Assembly: GCA_020719105.1 (NCBI GenBank)
Contig: DYQV01000121.1
Coordinates: 1-7,168, forward strand
Reading direction: 5' to 3'
DNA length: 7,168 bases
DNA from: Rikenella microfusus
Lineage (GTDB): Bacteria > Bacteroidota > Bacteroidia > Bacteroidales > SZUA-534
In this document: in pieces, positions 1 to 7,127 of the stretch
How positions within the stretch are numbered: position 1 is the first letter of the stretch
How the letters are laid out: the number at the start of each line of letters is the position of its first letter
Program-made: the position numbers and the translations under genes
The notes under the pieces: generated by a model
Databases searched by the model: none
What the model was told of the DNA's origin: nothing
Seen by the model: only the letters and a program-made list of their open reading frames with translations

Positions 1-593
1 TAAATTGGTTGAAATTCAACTTGTTCCAGTGAATCAAACTTCAAATTTCTTAAAATATCGATAAACTCTTTTAAAGCTTCTATTTCCCTTGTAAGCAAAC
101 CTATACTTGAAATAAAGGAGATTACGAAATCAAATATTCTTTCAAAATTATCGGTGATTTTTCCAACCTTTTTGCCAATAAGTTCCCTTATATATTCAAT
201 TTTGCACCTTAAATTATAGCCTAACAAACCCGCATCGGATAATACGACTTTTAAATTTTCGAATTCAGCCGCCGGTTGGGTTTTTATGTAATTTGATATT
301 TTCCCAACTGCAACATTTACATTCAATTTTAATTCTTTTAACATATTATTAGCCAAATTATTATCTGCTTTTGGTAATAATTGTTCTTTCATAGCGTTGG
401 TGATTGTCTGACGATTTATTTCTACAAAACTCCAAATACCTACTAATGTATTTAGTGTCTTTAAGAAAACGCCAATAACTGCGTTACGCTTGCCCCAAAA
501 CTGGTCAACCCGAGAATTCGGGACTCCCATTTTCGTTGGTTTTTCGCTATCGCTCAAGAAATAGTTCGCAAGCCATATTCTTGACTTTTTCAT
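1..593 (-). CDS. Hypothetical helical protein, partial (C-terminus off the left edge)
   Basis: This is an open frame of 197 codons on the minus strand with no stop, running off the window edge. The last two bases read TA, so the next base could make a stop (TAA or TAG) or a tyrosine; the gene may end exactly here. ATG at 593 is chosen because an in-frame TAA lies just upstream, leaving only a GTG (602-600) as an alternative. The product starts MKKSRIWLANYF and is rich in Leu, Ile, Lys, Glu and Asn. It reads as mostly helical, with a hydrophobic stretch near residues 38-56 and another near 153-168 (FDFVISFISSIGLL), either of which could be an amphipathic helix or a weak membrane segment. No signal peptide, catalytic motif or metal-binding motif is visible, and I do not recognise the family. 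It is divergent from the small helix-turn-helix gene at 730, with a palindrome between them, so it may be that regulator's target. This is probably a real gene because of its length, its promoter-like box and the divergent layout. Confidence 0.72.
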   Translation of the reverse strand, partial: MKKSRIWLANYFLSDSEKPTKMGVPNSRVDQFWGKRNAVIGVFLKTLNTLVGIWSFVEINRQTITNAMKEQLLPKADNNLANNMLKELKLNVNVAVGKISNYIKTQPAAEFENLKVVLSDAGLLGYNLRCKIEYIRELIGKKVGKITDNFERIFDFVISFISSIGLLTREIEALKEFIDILRNLKFDSLEQVEFQPI

Positions 594-653
594 TAAAGCC
601 ACTTAAAAAAGAATGAGTTTTCTTAGGGACTAAATAGTTTGTTTTTCAAAAAT

Positions 654-661
654 CAAATATA
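654..661 (-). promoter_or_regulatory. Candidate -7 promoter box for the left-edge gene
   Basis: Read on the minus strand this is TATATTTG, an exact match to the Bacteroidota primary-sigma -7 consensus TAnnTTTG. It would start transcription near 649 and give a leader of about 55 bases before the ATG at 593. No convincing -33 TTTG is visible; the palindrome at 676-699 falls where that element would be. This is pattern matching only. Confidence 0.4.
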
Positions 662-675
662 CTTAAACATTTTAG

Positions 676-699
676 AAAGGGATAATATATTATCCCTTT
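676..699. promoter_or_regulatory. Perfect 24-bp palindrome between divergent genes; candidate operator
   Basis: The half-site AAAGGGATAATA is followed immediately by its exact reverse complement, with no spacer and no mismatch. It lies about 15 bases upstream of the minus-strand -7 box, covering its -33 region, and 30 bases upstream of the regulator start at 730. A weaker -7-like TAATTTCA at 702-709 could serve the plus-strand gene, and the palindrome would then overlap that promoter too. Small XRE proteins usually bind symmetric sites as dimers and often repress their own promoter, so an autoregulatory operator for the neighbouring regulator is the simplest inference. An alternative is an intrinsic terminator or attenuator reading rightward: the right arm runs into six or more T residues, which resembles a stem plus U-tract. 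Only the symmetry is observed. Confidence 0.5.
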
Positions 700-729
700 T
701 TTAATTTCATTTCACTCGAACTTAGCGAG

Positions 730-996
730 ATGGATGATATGCAGTTTCAAGATTTTGCGGTACTAATCGGTAAGCGATTGCATGAGCTGAGGAAGAAGAA
801 TGGACTTAGCCAACAAGAATTATCATATAGGACAGGTATTGAAAAACCATCTATTCGAAGGCTTGAGAAAGGTAGGACCAATCCAACTTTGAAGACGCTT
901 TTAAAAATATGCACGGGGCTAGGTATAACTCTACCTTCCCTTTTTCAATTTGAAATAACGGCTATAGCAAACTCGCCGGACTCAAAAGAAGAGTAA
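730..996 (+). CDS. XRE/Cro-family helix-turn-helix transcriptional regulator (88 aa)
   Basis: This is a small DNA-binding protein consisting almost entirely of one HTH_3/XRE domain. The five-helix fold spans about residues 8-73. The typical turn is seen at residues 26-36 (LSQQELSYRTG), followed by a recognition helix around 37-47 (IEKPSIRRLEK) and the conserved GRTNPTL loop at 48-54, which matches the usual EKGxxxPxxxTL pattern. The C-terminal tail of about 15 residues is polar, and no ligand-binding or peptidase domain is attached. ATG at 730 gives MDDMQF; the ATG at 739 would remove three residues and still leave the domain intact. There is no clear Shine-Dalgarno sequence. Size and architecture fit phage-type repressors, restriction-modification controller proteins and antitoxin-like regulators, and the sequence does not separate these. 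The upstream palindrome at 676-699 and the divergent gene suggest self-regulation and control of that neighbour. Confidence 0.88.
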   Translation: MDDMQFQDFAVLIGKRLHELRKKNGLSQQELSYRTGIEKPSIRRLEKGRTNPTLKTLLKICTGLGITLPSLFQFEITAIANSPDSKEE

Positions 997-1068
997 TGAC
1001 AAACTAACTGTTTGGTGTTTTTGCGGTAGGTAAATCCCTTTAAAGAATTGTATCTTGGAATGACCATT

Positions 1069-1203
1069 GAGATTCCTCACTTCATTCGGAATGACAGGTC
1101 TCATCTCGTTAAGGGGGAAGGGAAAAAGGCGGACTTCGCCCGCCTTTTTCCCTTCCCCACCACAACAAAGTCCCCTGTCATTCCGAGTGTAACGAGGAAT
1201 CCA
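1069..1203. repeat. Nested inverted-repeat element (REP/MITE-like, ATTCCGAG type)
   Basis: Two 30-base outer arms, 1069-1098 and 1174-1203, are reverse complements at 24 of 30 positions, including a 13-base perfect block (TCGGAATGACAGG on the left). Each arm is itself a small imperfect palindrome of the form ATTCC...GGAAT. A perfect 19-bp hairpin lies inside them at 1114-1158. A third GGAATGAC copy at 1057-1064 sits just left of the element and could be a remnant of another arm. Repeats with GGATTCCTC...CGGAATGAC arms recur between genes in many Bacteroidota genomes. No transposase and no clear target-site duplication is visible. An open frame drawn across the element (1048-1326) is an artefact. 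Confidence 0.75.
1114..1158. terminator. Strong hairpin, probable bidirectional terminator
   Basis: The left arm GGGGAAGGGAAAAAGGCGG (1114-1132) pairs perfectly over 19 bp with 1140-1158, around a 7-base loop ACTTCGC. It lies between the regulator stop at 996 and the ygfK stop at 1225, which converge, so it can end transcripts from both sides. The A-run in one arm and T-run in the other are inside the stem, and neither side has a long T tract directly after the stem. It is therefore not a textbook intrinsic terminator, and it may instead be the core of the surrounding repeat element. Confidence 0.6.
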
Positions 1204-1224
1204 AATAGAGTCATTCGATGTCTT

Positions 1225-4200
1225 TTAGTAAAGCCCTTCCGCCGAATGATAGAGCATGCGCATTTCGGCGGCCATATCAAAATGAACCTGCTGGGCACAA
1301 GGTACTTTAAATTCCACCTCTTTTAATGTAAATCCTGAATTGGAAAATATTGCTTTTACATGATCGGTTTCATAAATCCATTGTTCATCTTGCTTTTCCA
1401 GGGTCCGTATTCCGCCATGTTCTTTAAATATGAGGATTTGCTTGTTGCTTACTTTTGATAGAAAATATCCTTCCTCGGCCTGATTGAAGCTTTTAATAGT
1501 CAAATAGAACTTGGGCTTATCTTTGTAAGGCGCTCCACTCGTTGGGCAAAATGTAGCACAGTTGCCACATTCGTTGCAAAAATCGGCAATGTTCAATATC
1601 TGATGGGCTTGAGTTACTTTGAATACTTTATCGGCTTCAAAAGTTACAGCAGCAGCATCTCTAACCGCCCGATACAACTGAATTTCGGTTGGTTCAACGG
1701 TATAATGATAATTTGCCCGGTTTGGGCATACGGTTACACAAATATTACAAAGTTCCTGACATTGCAGGCAACGTTTGGCTTCTTTTGTGGCAACATCAGC
1801 AGTTAATGTAAAACTCACCGGATTAAACGATTTGCGATCGCTCAACGGACTTTCTTTTGCCGGAACTGAATATTTTCGATATGCCCTAAGAGCCATCAAT
1901 TCAGGATAGGTATGCTTTTTAGGTTCATTATAGCAAGTTGGTATGGTTAACTGACACTCAGCAGCAATAAGTTCCGCCACCCGGCGGCCGTCACCAATGG
2001 CTTTAATAGCTGTAGCTGCCCCACGCATGACATCACCACCCGTGTAAACCCGTTTCAGTTTAATTTCAAAAGTATCACTGTTTGGTTTGAACAAACTTTT
2101 ATCCAAAAAGTCAATGACAACCTCCTGTCCCACCGCAGGAATTATAACATCGAATGGCATTTCGAATTCACTGCCTTCCATTTTTTGTGGCATAGGACGT
2201 TCACTCTTTTTATCGGCCACCAATTCCATTTTAGCGCAACGCAATCCAATTACAGTTCCATTCTTTTCAATTATAGCTTCCGGAGCGGTCAATTCCAGTA
2301 GTTCAATTCTTTCGTCCAATACCGCTTTAATTTCACCCAAATCGGCGGGCATTTCGTTAATGGTACGCCGGTAAATGAGGGTAACCTTTCCTTGTTCGCC
2401 AACCAGCCTATGAGCAACCCGGGCACTATCCATTGCGGTATTTCCTCCTCCTATAATAGCAACTTGTTTTCCTGAAATTGGATTTATTCCCAGCTTGGCA
2501 TTAAACAAGAACTCCAACGGCTCCAATACTCCTTTGGCATTTGAGCCCGGGATGTTTATTTTTGAAGAGAGCGGTGCCCCTGAAGCGATATACAAATAGT
2601 CAAACGACTGATATAACTGGTCGAACAGCTTTTTATTGACTGGGGAATGATAATGGATTTTTGCTCCCAATTGGGTGACCCGTTCCACATCGCGGGTAAT
2701 TTTTTCATTACTAAGCCTGAATGCCGGCACCGCATGGGCAACCATACCGCCTGCTTTGTCTGACTTTTCGAATAGTTCCACAGCAAATCCGGCTAAACGC
2801 AAATAATAGGCACAACTTAACCCGGAAGGTCCAGCTCCTACAATGGCTACTTTCTTGCCATTATCAGGCCCCGCTTTTTCAACGATGTTATTGGAATGAT
2901 TTTCCTCTACAAACCGCTTTATCTCACGAATCTGCAATGCATCATCGTAATTAATGCGGGTACAGCGCAATTGACATAAATGGTCGCAGATATTGCCGGT
3001 TATTCCGGGCAGCGGATTGGTTTTTAAAATGGTAGAATAAGCCGCATCATAGTTCCCGCTTGCTGTATAATTCAGGTATTCAGGAATATCCTGTGCCGTT
3101 GCACAATTTTCGCGACAGGGCGCTTCAACACAGTCGAAAATGCCCAATTTCCTTTTTCCTTTAATATCCGGTGTTTTTAGGTAAGTCCTTTGGTATCTTG
3201 AATCGGTAAGCACTTCATCGGCATACCGGTTCAAATTAATTAGCTGCGCTTCTTTTAGTGAGCTAACGTTACCTGCTTTTTTTAAGGTAAATTCTGAGAG
3301 GGTATTTGCTTCTAATTTCAGCATTTGTGAATTGAGTTCCTCCAAATATTGATTCATTCGAAGATATCCCCCCGGTTTTAAAATATCTGATGAAACAGTC
3401 ACAGGATTCAATCCGCAGGCAATTAGTTCCGAAAAATTGAATGCATCGGCTCCACCTGCAAACGAAACATCCAATTTACCATTGAATTCGTTCTGCAGCT
3501 TCCGGGCCACATTCACCGATATGGGATGCAATGCCCTTCCGCTCATGTACATCATCTGTGCTTGCTGGAACACTCCTTTGTGGTTGATGCTTTCAAGGGT
3601 ATTGGTGAGTTTGAGTCCAAAACTTACTTCGGCATTTTTTGCTTTTACCAATAACCGCTCAATCATGGAAACAGCATCTGCATATTTTAAATCGTGACCA
3701 AAAGCTTCGTCGGGAACTTGGGTTTCAAAATGTCCGGTATCATTTAATATCTTTCTCAATTCAACAGGTCCAAGTAACGTAGGATTAAGCTTTACGTAGG
3801 TATGGAGTTTCTGTTTCTCAATCAAATAAGTTGCAATTTTTTCAATTTCATCGGGTGGGCAACCGTGCATGGTACTCAGCGTGATGTTGTTTGAAATAGT
3901 ATCTGGGATTTCAATTTCATCGATTTGCGGAAACAATGGTTTTATAAGAGCTATTTTTTCAGCTTTTTCGGCACTGCAATTATGCATTTTATTTAAAAAC
4001 CACTGCACATTTTCTTTTAGAATACCTTCCATGTTGTATCCCACGCTCATATTGAAAATAGTTCCGTCTATCGTTGGATTGCCCATTCTATAGTTCAACA
4101 CATGCAACAAAATCCAAGCATCTAAGTATTGACTGTATGTTTCTTTAATAGTAAGTTCCTGCGACCATTCACAATTGTACCCTTCGTCCTGCATGTCGAT

Positions 4201-4509
4201 GCAGGGTTTTTCAACTTCCAGTTCATCGAGGGTTTGAATGGTTTTAAGTTCAATATACCGCGCACCGCATAGCCAGGCACTGATAATATTTTGAGCTAAT
4301 TGGCTGTGAGGGCCTGCCGCAACTCCCAAAGGAAAGTCAAGTGTTTGATTAAATAATCGGGTTTTTTGGCTTAAATAGGCATCCTGTGGCTTTGATTGTG
4401 ATAATGGAATACCCAAAAATCCGTCTTGTGAATTTTCTCCGGAAATGATTATTTTTAACAACTTATCAATAGAAATCGGACTAAATTTATCGTTCATGAT
4501 TTGTTTCAT
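1225..4509 (-). CDS. ygfK: YgfK-type NAD(P)H-dependent iron-sulfur flavoprotein ("putative selenate reductase subunit")
   Basis: This is a 1094-residue multidomain oxidoreductase that aligns by eye along its length with E. coli YgfK (about 1030 residues). Residues about 50-390 form a dihydroorotate/dihydropyrimidine-dehydrogenase-like flavin barrel (VAAGPHSQLAQN at 63-74, FNMSVGYNMEGI at 152-163, TMHGCPPDEIE at 213-223 with C217, KLNPTLLG at 240-247, MYMSGRALHP at 320-329). Residues 460-516 hold iron-sulfur cysteines C460, C465, C469, C508, C512 and C516, as in the GltD/DPD N-terminal module. A GltD-like two-dinucleotide reductase follows: FAD site GAGPSGL at 558-564, NAD(P)H site GGGNTAMD at 687-694 with YRR at 713-715, and the second FAD motif GGD at 824-826. 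The C-terminal ferredoxin part has cysteines at 914, 917, 921, 924 and 928, then C978, C981, C984 and C988 followed by P. No membrane segment or signal is seen, so it is cytoplasmic. In E. coli ygfK was linked to selenate reduction and belongs to a cluster associated with anaerobic purine/urate degradation; the true substrate is unsettled. ATG at 4509 or 4497 could be the start. No exact TAnnTTTG box was found upstream. Confidence 0.93.
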   Translation of the reverse strand: MKQIMNDKFSPISIDKLLKIIISGENSQDGFLGIPLSQSKPQDAYLSQKTRLFNQTLDFPLGVAAGPHSQLAQNIISAWLCGARYIELKTIQTLDELEVEKPCIDMQDEGYNCEWSQELTIKETYSQYLDAWILLHVLNYRMGNPTIDGTIFNMSVGYNMEGILKENVQWFLNKMHNCSAEKAEKIALIKPLFPQIDEIEIPDTISNNITLSTMHGCPPDEIEKIATYLIEKQKLHTYVKLNPTLLGPVELRKILNDTGHFETQVPDEAFGHDLKYADAVSMIERLLVKAKNAEVSFGLKLTNTLESINHKGVFQQAQMMYMSGRALHPISVNVARKLQNEFNGKLDVSFAGGADAFNFSELIACGLNPVTVSSDILKPGGYLRMNQYLEELNSQMLKLEANTLSEFTLKKAGNVSSLKEAQLINLNRYADEVLTDSRYQRTYLKTPDIKGKRKLGIFDCVEAPCRENCATAQDIPEYLNYTASGNYDAAYSTILKTNPLPGITGNICDHLCQLRCTRINYDDALQIREIKRFVEENHSNNIVEKAGPDNGKKVAIVGAGPSGLSCAYYLRLAGFAVELFEKSDKAGGMVAHAVPAFRLSNEKITRDVERVTQLGAKIHYHSPVNKKLFDQLYQSFDYLYIASGAPLSSKINIPGSNAKGVLEPLEFLFNAKLGINPISGKQVAIIGGGNTAMDSARVAHRLVGEQGKVTLIYRRTINEMPADLGEIKAVLDERIELLELTAPEAIIEKNGTVIGLRCAKMELVADKKSERPMPQKMEGSEFEMPFDVIIPAVGQEVVIDFLDKSLFKPNSDTFEIKLKRVYTGGDVMRGAATAIKAIGDGRRVAELIAAECQLTIPTCYNEPKKHTYPELMALRAYRKYSVPAKESPLSDRKSFNPVSFTLTADVATKEAKRCLQCQELCNICVTVCPNRANYHYTVEPTEIQLYRAVRDAAAVTFEADKVFKVTQAHQILNIADFCNECGNCATFCPTSGAPYKDKPKFYLTIKSFNQAEEGYFLSKVSNKQILIFKEHGGIRTLEKQDEQWIYETDHVKAIFSNSGFTLKEVEFKVPCAQQVHFDMAAEMRMLYHSAEGLY

Positions 4510-4601
4510 TTATAGTGACACAATATAGAAAAAAAATTCTTAATGGTTCTATAATTAAGTTGTTTATTACCAAATAATCATTAATTTTCAGAACATATTC
4601 C

Positions 4602-4609
4602 TAAATTTG
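4602..4609 (+). promoter_or_regulatory. Candidate -7 promoter box for the mocA-like gene
   Basis: TAAATTTG matches the Bacteroidota -7 consensus TAnnTTTG and ends 17 bases before the ATG at 4627, giving a very short leader. A clear -33 TTTG is not present at the expected distance. The 117-base gap between the divergent ygfK and mocA-like genes is AT-rich. On the minus strand it contains only an imperfect TATATTG-like box near the ygfK start. Confidence 0.4.
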
Positions 4610-4626
4610 ACCTGATTTATTATTTT

Positions 4627-5205
4627 ATGAATTCTTGTGGAGCAATAATTTTGGCTGCAGGTACTTCGGAGCGAATGGGAACGCCCAAAGCACTCCTCAC
4701 ATTTAGTAATGGTGTTACCTTTATTGAGCAGATAGCAGAAAAATACCTTGAGGCTGGAACTGAAAGAATTGTATTGGTAATCAATCCATCGCTATCTCAA
4801 AAAATTAATTCAATGCCTTTTTGCCAAAACCATCACGTAATAGTTGTTGAAAACAAAGAACCAGAAAAAGGTCGGATTCATTCAATAAAACTGGGGCTAA
4901 ATAAAATGGCCGTTCAACCGATATTTATTCAAAATGTGGATAATCCCTTTGTTACCGTTGAATTATTGAATCAAATGATTCCACTATTGCAACCAAATAA
5001 ATACGTTTCCCCTTTTTATAAAGGTTCTGGAGGACACCCCATTTTAATCTCCAAAGAAATTGCCTTGCAACTTAAAGGTTGTGATTTGAAAACGCCCTTG
5101 AATTTATTTTTGGCCAACTGCGAGCAGCTTAAAATGGAACAAGGCAATTCAGGTATATTGGTAAATATAAATACACCAGATGACTACCGTTCTGCTTTCA
5201 AATAA
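4627..5205 (+). CDS. mocA: MocA-like molybdenum cofactor cytidylyltransferase / NTP transferase
   Basis: This is a 192-residue single-domain nucleotidyltransferase of the MobA/MocA (NTP_transf_3) family. The nucleotide-binding signature LAAGTSERMGTPK is at residues 9-21. The metal-binding aspartate is expected in NVDNP (103-107, D105), where E. coli MocA has GDMP. GGHPIL at 135-140 and NTPDDY at 182-187 match the GHPILVS and DTPDDF blocks of E. coli MocA (YgfJ), and the length is the family norm. MocA transfers CMP from CTP to molybdopterin-bound molybdenum, making the cytosine dinucleotide cofactor used by xanthine-dehydrogenase-type hydroxylases. The neighbourhood supports this over MobA: in E. 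coli mocA lies next to ygfK, and here the two are divergent, 117 bases apart. CTP specificity cannot be read from the sequence with certainty, so another small-molecule nucleotidyltransferase is possible. The start follows an AT-rich leader without a Shine-Dalgarno sequence. Its stop is 19 bases from the convergent sulfatase-family gene, with no terminator hairpin seen. Confidence 0.82.
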   Translation: MNSCGAIILAAGTSERMGTPKALLTFSNGVTFIEQIAEKYLEAGTERIVLVINPSLSQKINSMPFCQNHHVIVVENKEPEKGRIHSIKLGLNKMAVQPIFIQNVDNPFVTVELLNQMIPLLQPNKYVSPFYKGSGGHPILISKEIALQLKGCDLKTPLNLFLANCEQLKMEQGNSGILVNINTPDDYRSAFK

Positions 5206-5224
5206 CAGTCTTAAAAACAAAAAA

Positions 5225-7054
5225 TTATTTTGAGGAAAAATCTTTCATAACCTCCTGAAAAAAAGCTTTGCCTTCTTCCTCCGTTTCTTTGGTGGCTGGC
5301 TTCTCCCCAATAAAACCATTCAAGCTGTTATCCCACACAAAACCGGTTGAATCGGTAAAAAAACCAATGCCATTGTTGTAAGCATAGTATGCAAAAGGTC
5401 TTCCTCCAAACAGCACATCTTTACTAAACTGAAACGATGAATCGGCTAAACCCAATTGGTTCGTAATCATTAGTGGAATATCGGTTTGCGAAAGTGTGGA
5501 TGATACTACCGTATCGGAAACAGTAATTGCCCCACCCAACCAAAGCATGGGAATTTTAAACTTTTCAGGGGCGTTATTCAAAGTACTTACCGGATACATG
5601 ATTCCATGGTCGGCAACCAAAATGATCCAGGTGTTTTTCCACCATTCTGTCGACTGGGCCTTGGTCAAAAAATCGTTCAAACATCTATCGGTGTAATGAA
5701 TCGAATTCAAATAACGGGAACTCCAATCCAATCCATCAAACTGGCTTTTATGAGGCACATCAAACGGATCGTGACTGCTTAAAGTAAACATAACTTTAAA
5801 AAAGGGTGTGTCTGATTTTTCAATATCGTTCAACAATCGTGAAAACACTATATGATCATGAGCTCCCCATTTTGAGTTCAAATCTTTTTTTGGAAAGTCG
5901 GAAAGCGTGATGCGCTCTTCATATCCTCCGCTAACGAAATAAGAATTCATATTGGCAAAATTAATTTCGCCTCCATAATAAAAAGCACTGGAATATCCTT
6001 GAGACTTTAAAACCTTGCTTATATGTGGCAACTTTTCGGTTTTTGTGGTATATTTTATGATGGATGAAGTGGGCTGAGCCGGATAACCACTTAAAATGGC
6101 AACAATCCCTTTATCGCTACGGTCACCGGTGGCAAACATGTGATTGAACAACACACCTTTATGGCTCCATTGCGTAAAACCCGGCGTAGCTCCCGGAGTT
6201 CCTCCCAATGGCTCAATTACATTGGACGTAAAACTTTCCAGGATTATGATGATGACATTCTGTTTGGATGGAGTTACCAATTGTGTTTGCAAGGTATCCT
6301 TTTTTGTCAGCAATTGTTCCACCAGCTTTTTGGCTCTTTCAGGTTCCAAAAGGTGAGGAACCTTATTTATGTTCATTTCAGTAAGCGATTTCAGGAAATT
6401 CCACTGAACATTGATAGCTGCATGGTTGGCATAAGGTTTTTTACTGAAAAACACGGTTCCCACATTGATGGGTGCTATCCCAACTCCTCCGCGGATTGGG
6501 ATTATCATGATTGCGGCAACAAAAATAAATACCGGAAATGCATACCACTTGGCTTTTTCAGCTTTTGCCCATTTCGGCTCAATGTAACGTCGATATCCTT
6601 TAATCGACAACCAGATGGTAGCAAAAGTGAGGGTTAATAATAAAATGGTGAACCACACTTTGGTTGATGCCAGACTTTCTTTGGGGGTTTTAAGGTATAA
6701 CATAATGGTACTGTCGATGCGGAAGCCCCAGTTTTTATAAAGTTCCACGTCAACCCAAGCAATAAAAATAAAGAAAAAAAGCAAGGGTAAAGTGAAATAA
6801 GTCAAGAGTTTGGCCAGTATTTTCCCTTTCATCCAAAAGGTAACCGACAGAATAATGGATACAAAAAAAAGTAGGTATCCGGTCAATGATATATCAAGTT
6901 TCAATCCATAAATAAAAATTTTACTTATCTCTAAGAGTCCAAGTTCACTAGTTTTGGGGAAGTTGTACATCAAAAATAGGAAGCGGCAGCTTATAAATAA
7001 CAACAGCCAAAAAAAGCCGTATTGCAGTAATATCTTGATACGTTGGATTCCCAT
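5225..7054 (-). CDS. LTA-synthase-family membrane sulfatase / phosphoglycerol transferase-like protein
   Basis: This 609-residue membrane protein has the LtaS layout: five N-terminal hydrophobic segments (about 8-30, 52-75, 82-101, 132-151, 171-187), then a large extracytoplasmic alkaline-phosphatase-superfamily domain from about 260 to 570. The catalytic pattern is clear: E273 in ILESF, S313 in GDRSDKG at the nucleophile position, H428 in SSHDPFD, and D482-H483 in ADHG. These correspond to the metal and nucleophile residues E255, T300, H416, D475 and H476 of Staphylococcus aureus LtaS, except that Ser replaces Thr. LtaS polymerises glycerol phosphate on a lipid anchor. Gram-negative Bacteroidota do not make classical lipoteichoic acid, so the more likely job is transfer or hydrolysis of phospho-head groups (phosphoglycerol or phosphoethanolamine) on an envelope lipid or glycan in the periplasm. 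ATG at 7054 gives a plausible membrane-anchored N-terminus (MGIQRIKILLQYGFFW) and follows a TACATTTG box. No neighbour identifies the substrate. Confidence 0.9.
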   Translation of the reverse strand: MGIQRIKILLQYGFFWLLLFISCRFLFLMYNFPKTSELGLLEISKIFIYGLKLDISLTGYLLFFVSIILSVTFWMKGKILAKLLTYFTLPLLFFFIFIAWVDVELYKNWGFRIDSTIMLYLKTPKESLASTKVWFTILLLTLTFATIWLSIKGYRRYIEPKWAKAEKAKWYAFPVFIFVAAIMIIPIRGGVGIAPINVGTVFFSKKPYANHAAINVQWNFLKSLTEMNINKVPHLLEPERAKKLVEQLLTKKDTLQTQLVTPSKQNVIIIILESFTSNVIEPLGGTPGATPGFTQWSHKGVLFNHMFATGDRSDKGIVAILSGYPAQPTSSIIKYTTKTEKLPHISKVLKSQGYSSAFYYGGEINFANMNSYFVSGGYEERITLSDFPKKDLNSKWGAHDHIVFSRLLNDIEKSDTPFFKVMFTLSSHDPFDVPHKSQFDGLDWSSRYLNSIHYTDRCLNDFLTKAQSTEWWKNTWIILVADHGIMYPVSTLNNAPEKFKIPMLWLGGAITVSDTVVSSTLSQTDIPLMITNQLGLADSSFQFSKDVLFGGRPFAYYAYNNGIGFFTDSTGFVWDNSLNGFIGEKPATKETEEEGKAFFQEVMKDFSSK

Positions 7055-7069
7055 ATTACAATTTTGTTA

Positions 7070-7077
7070 CAAATGTA
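7070..7077 (-). promoter_or_regulatory. Candidate -7 promoter box for the LtaS-like gene
   Basis: On the minus strand this reads TACATTTG, an exact TAnnTTTG match, ending 15 bases before the ATG at 7054. Transcription would start near 7065 with a leader of about ten bases. No obvious -33 element is visible upstream. Confidence 0.45.
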
Positions 7078-7127
7078 ATAAATACTCTGAGTTCGGCATG
7101 GATAAAAGGTTCAACATTTTAATAACA

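Noticed and set aside
510..523. Small hairpin CCCGAGAATTCGGG inside the left-edge gene
   Set aside because: The 5-bp arms are inside a coding frame, with no T tract and no gene boundary nearby.
1048..1326. A 92-codon plus-strand open frame across the repeat element, and a 65-codon minus-strand frame at 1101-1298
   Set aside because: Both are made largely of the inverted-repeat DNA and overlap the ygfK 3' end. Their translations are low-complexity repeat read-through, with no domain.
4539..4559. Short inverted repeat CTTAAT...ATTAAG in the ygfK-mocA gap, considered as an operator
   Set aside because: The six-base arms with a nine-base spacer are made almost only of A and T in an AT-rich gap, so chance is a sufficient explanation.
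5206..5224. Possible terminator between the convergent mocA-like and LtaS-like genes
   Set aside because: The gap is only 19 bases and shows A-rich sequence without any stem.
6140..6637. A 165-codon plus-strand open frame, the longest one antisense to the LtaS-like gene
   Set aside because: It lies wholly inside a well-supported coding frame with all catalytic motifs, and its own translation shows no recognisable motif.
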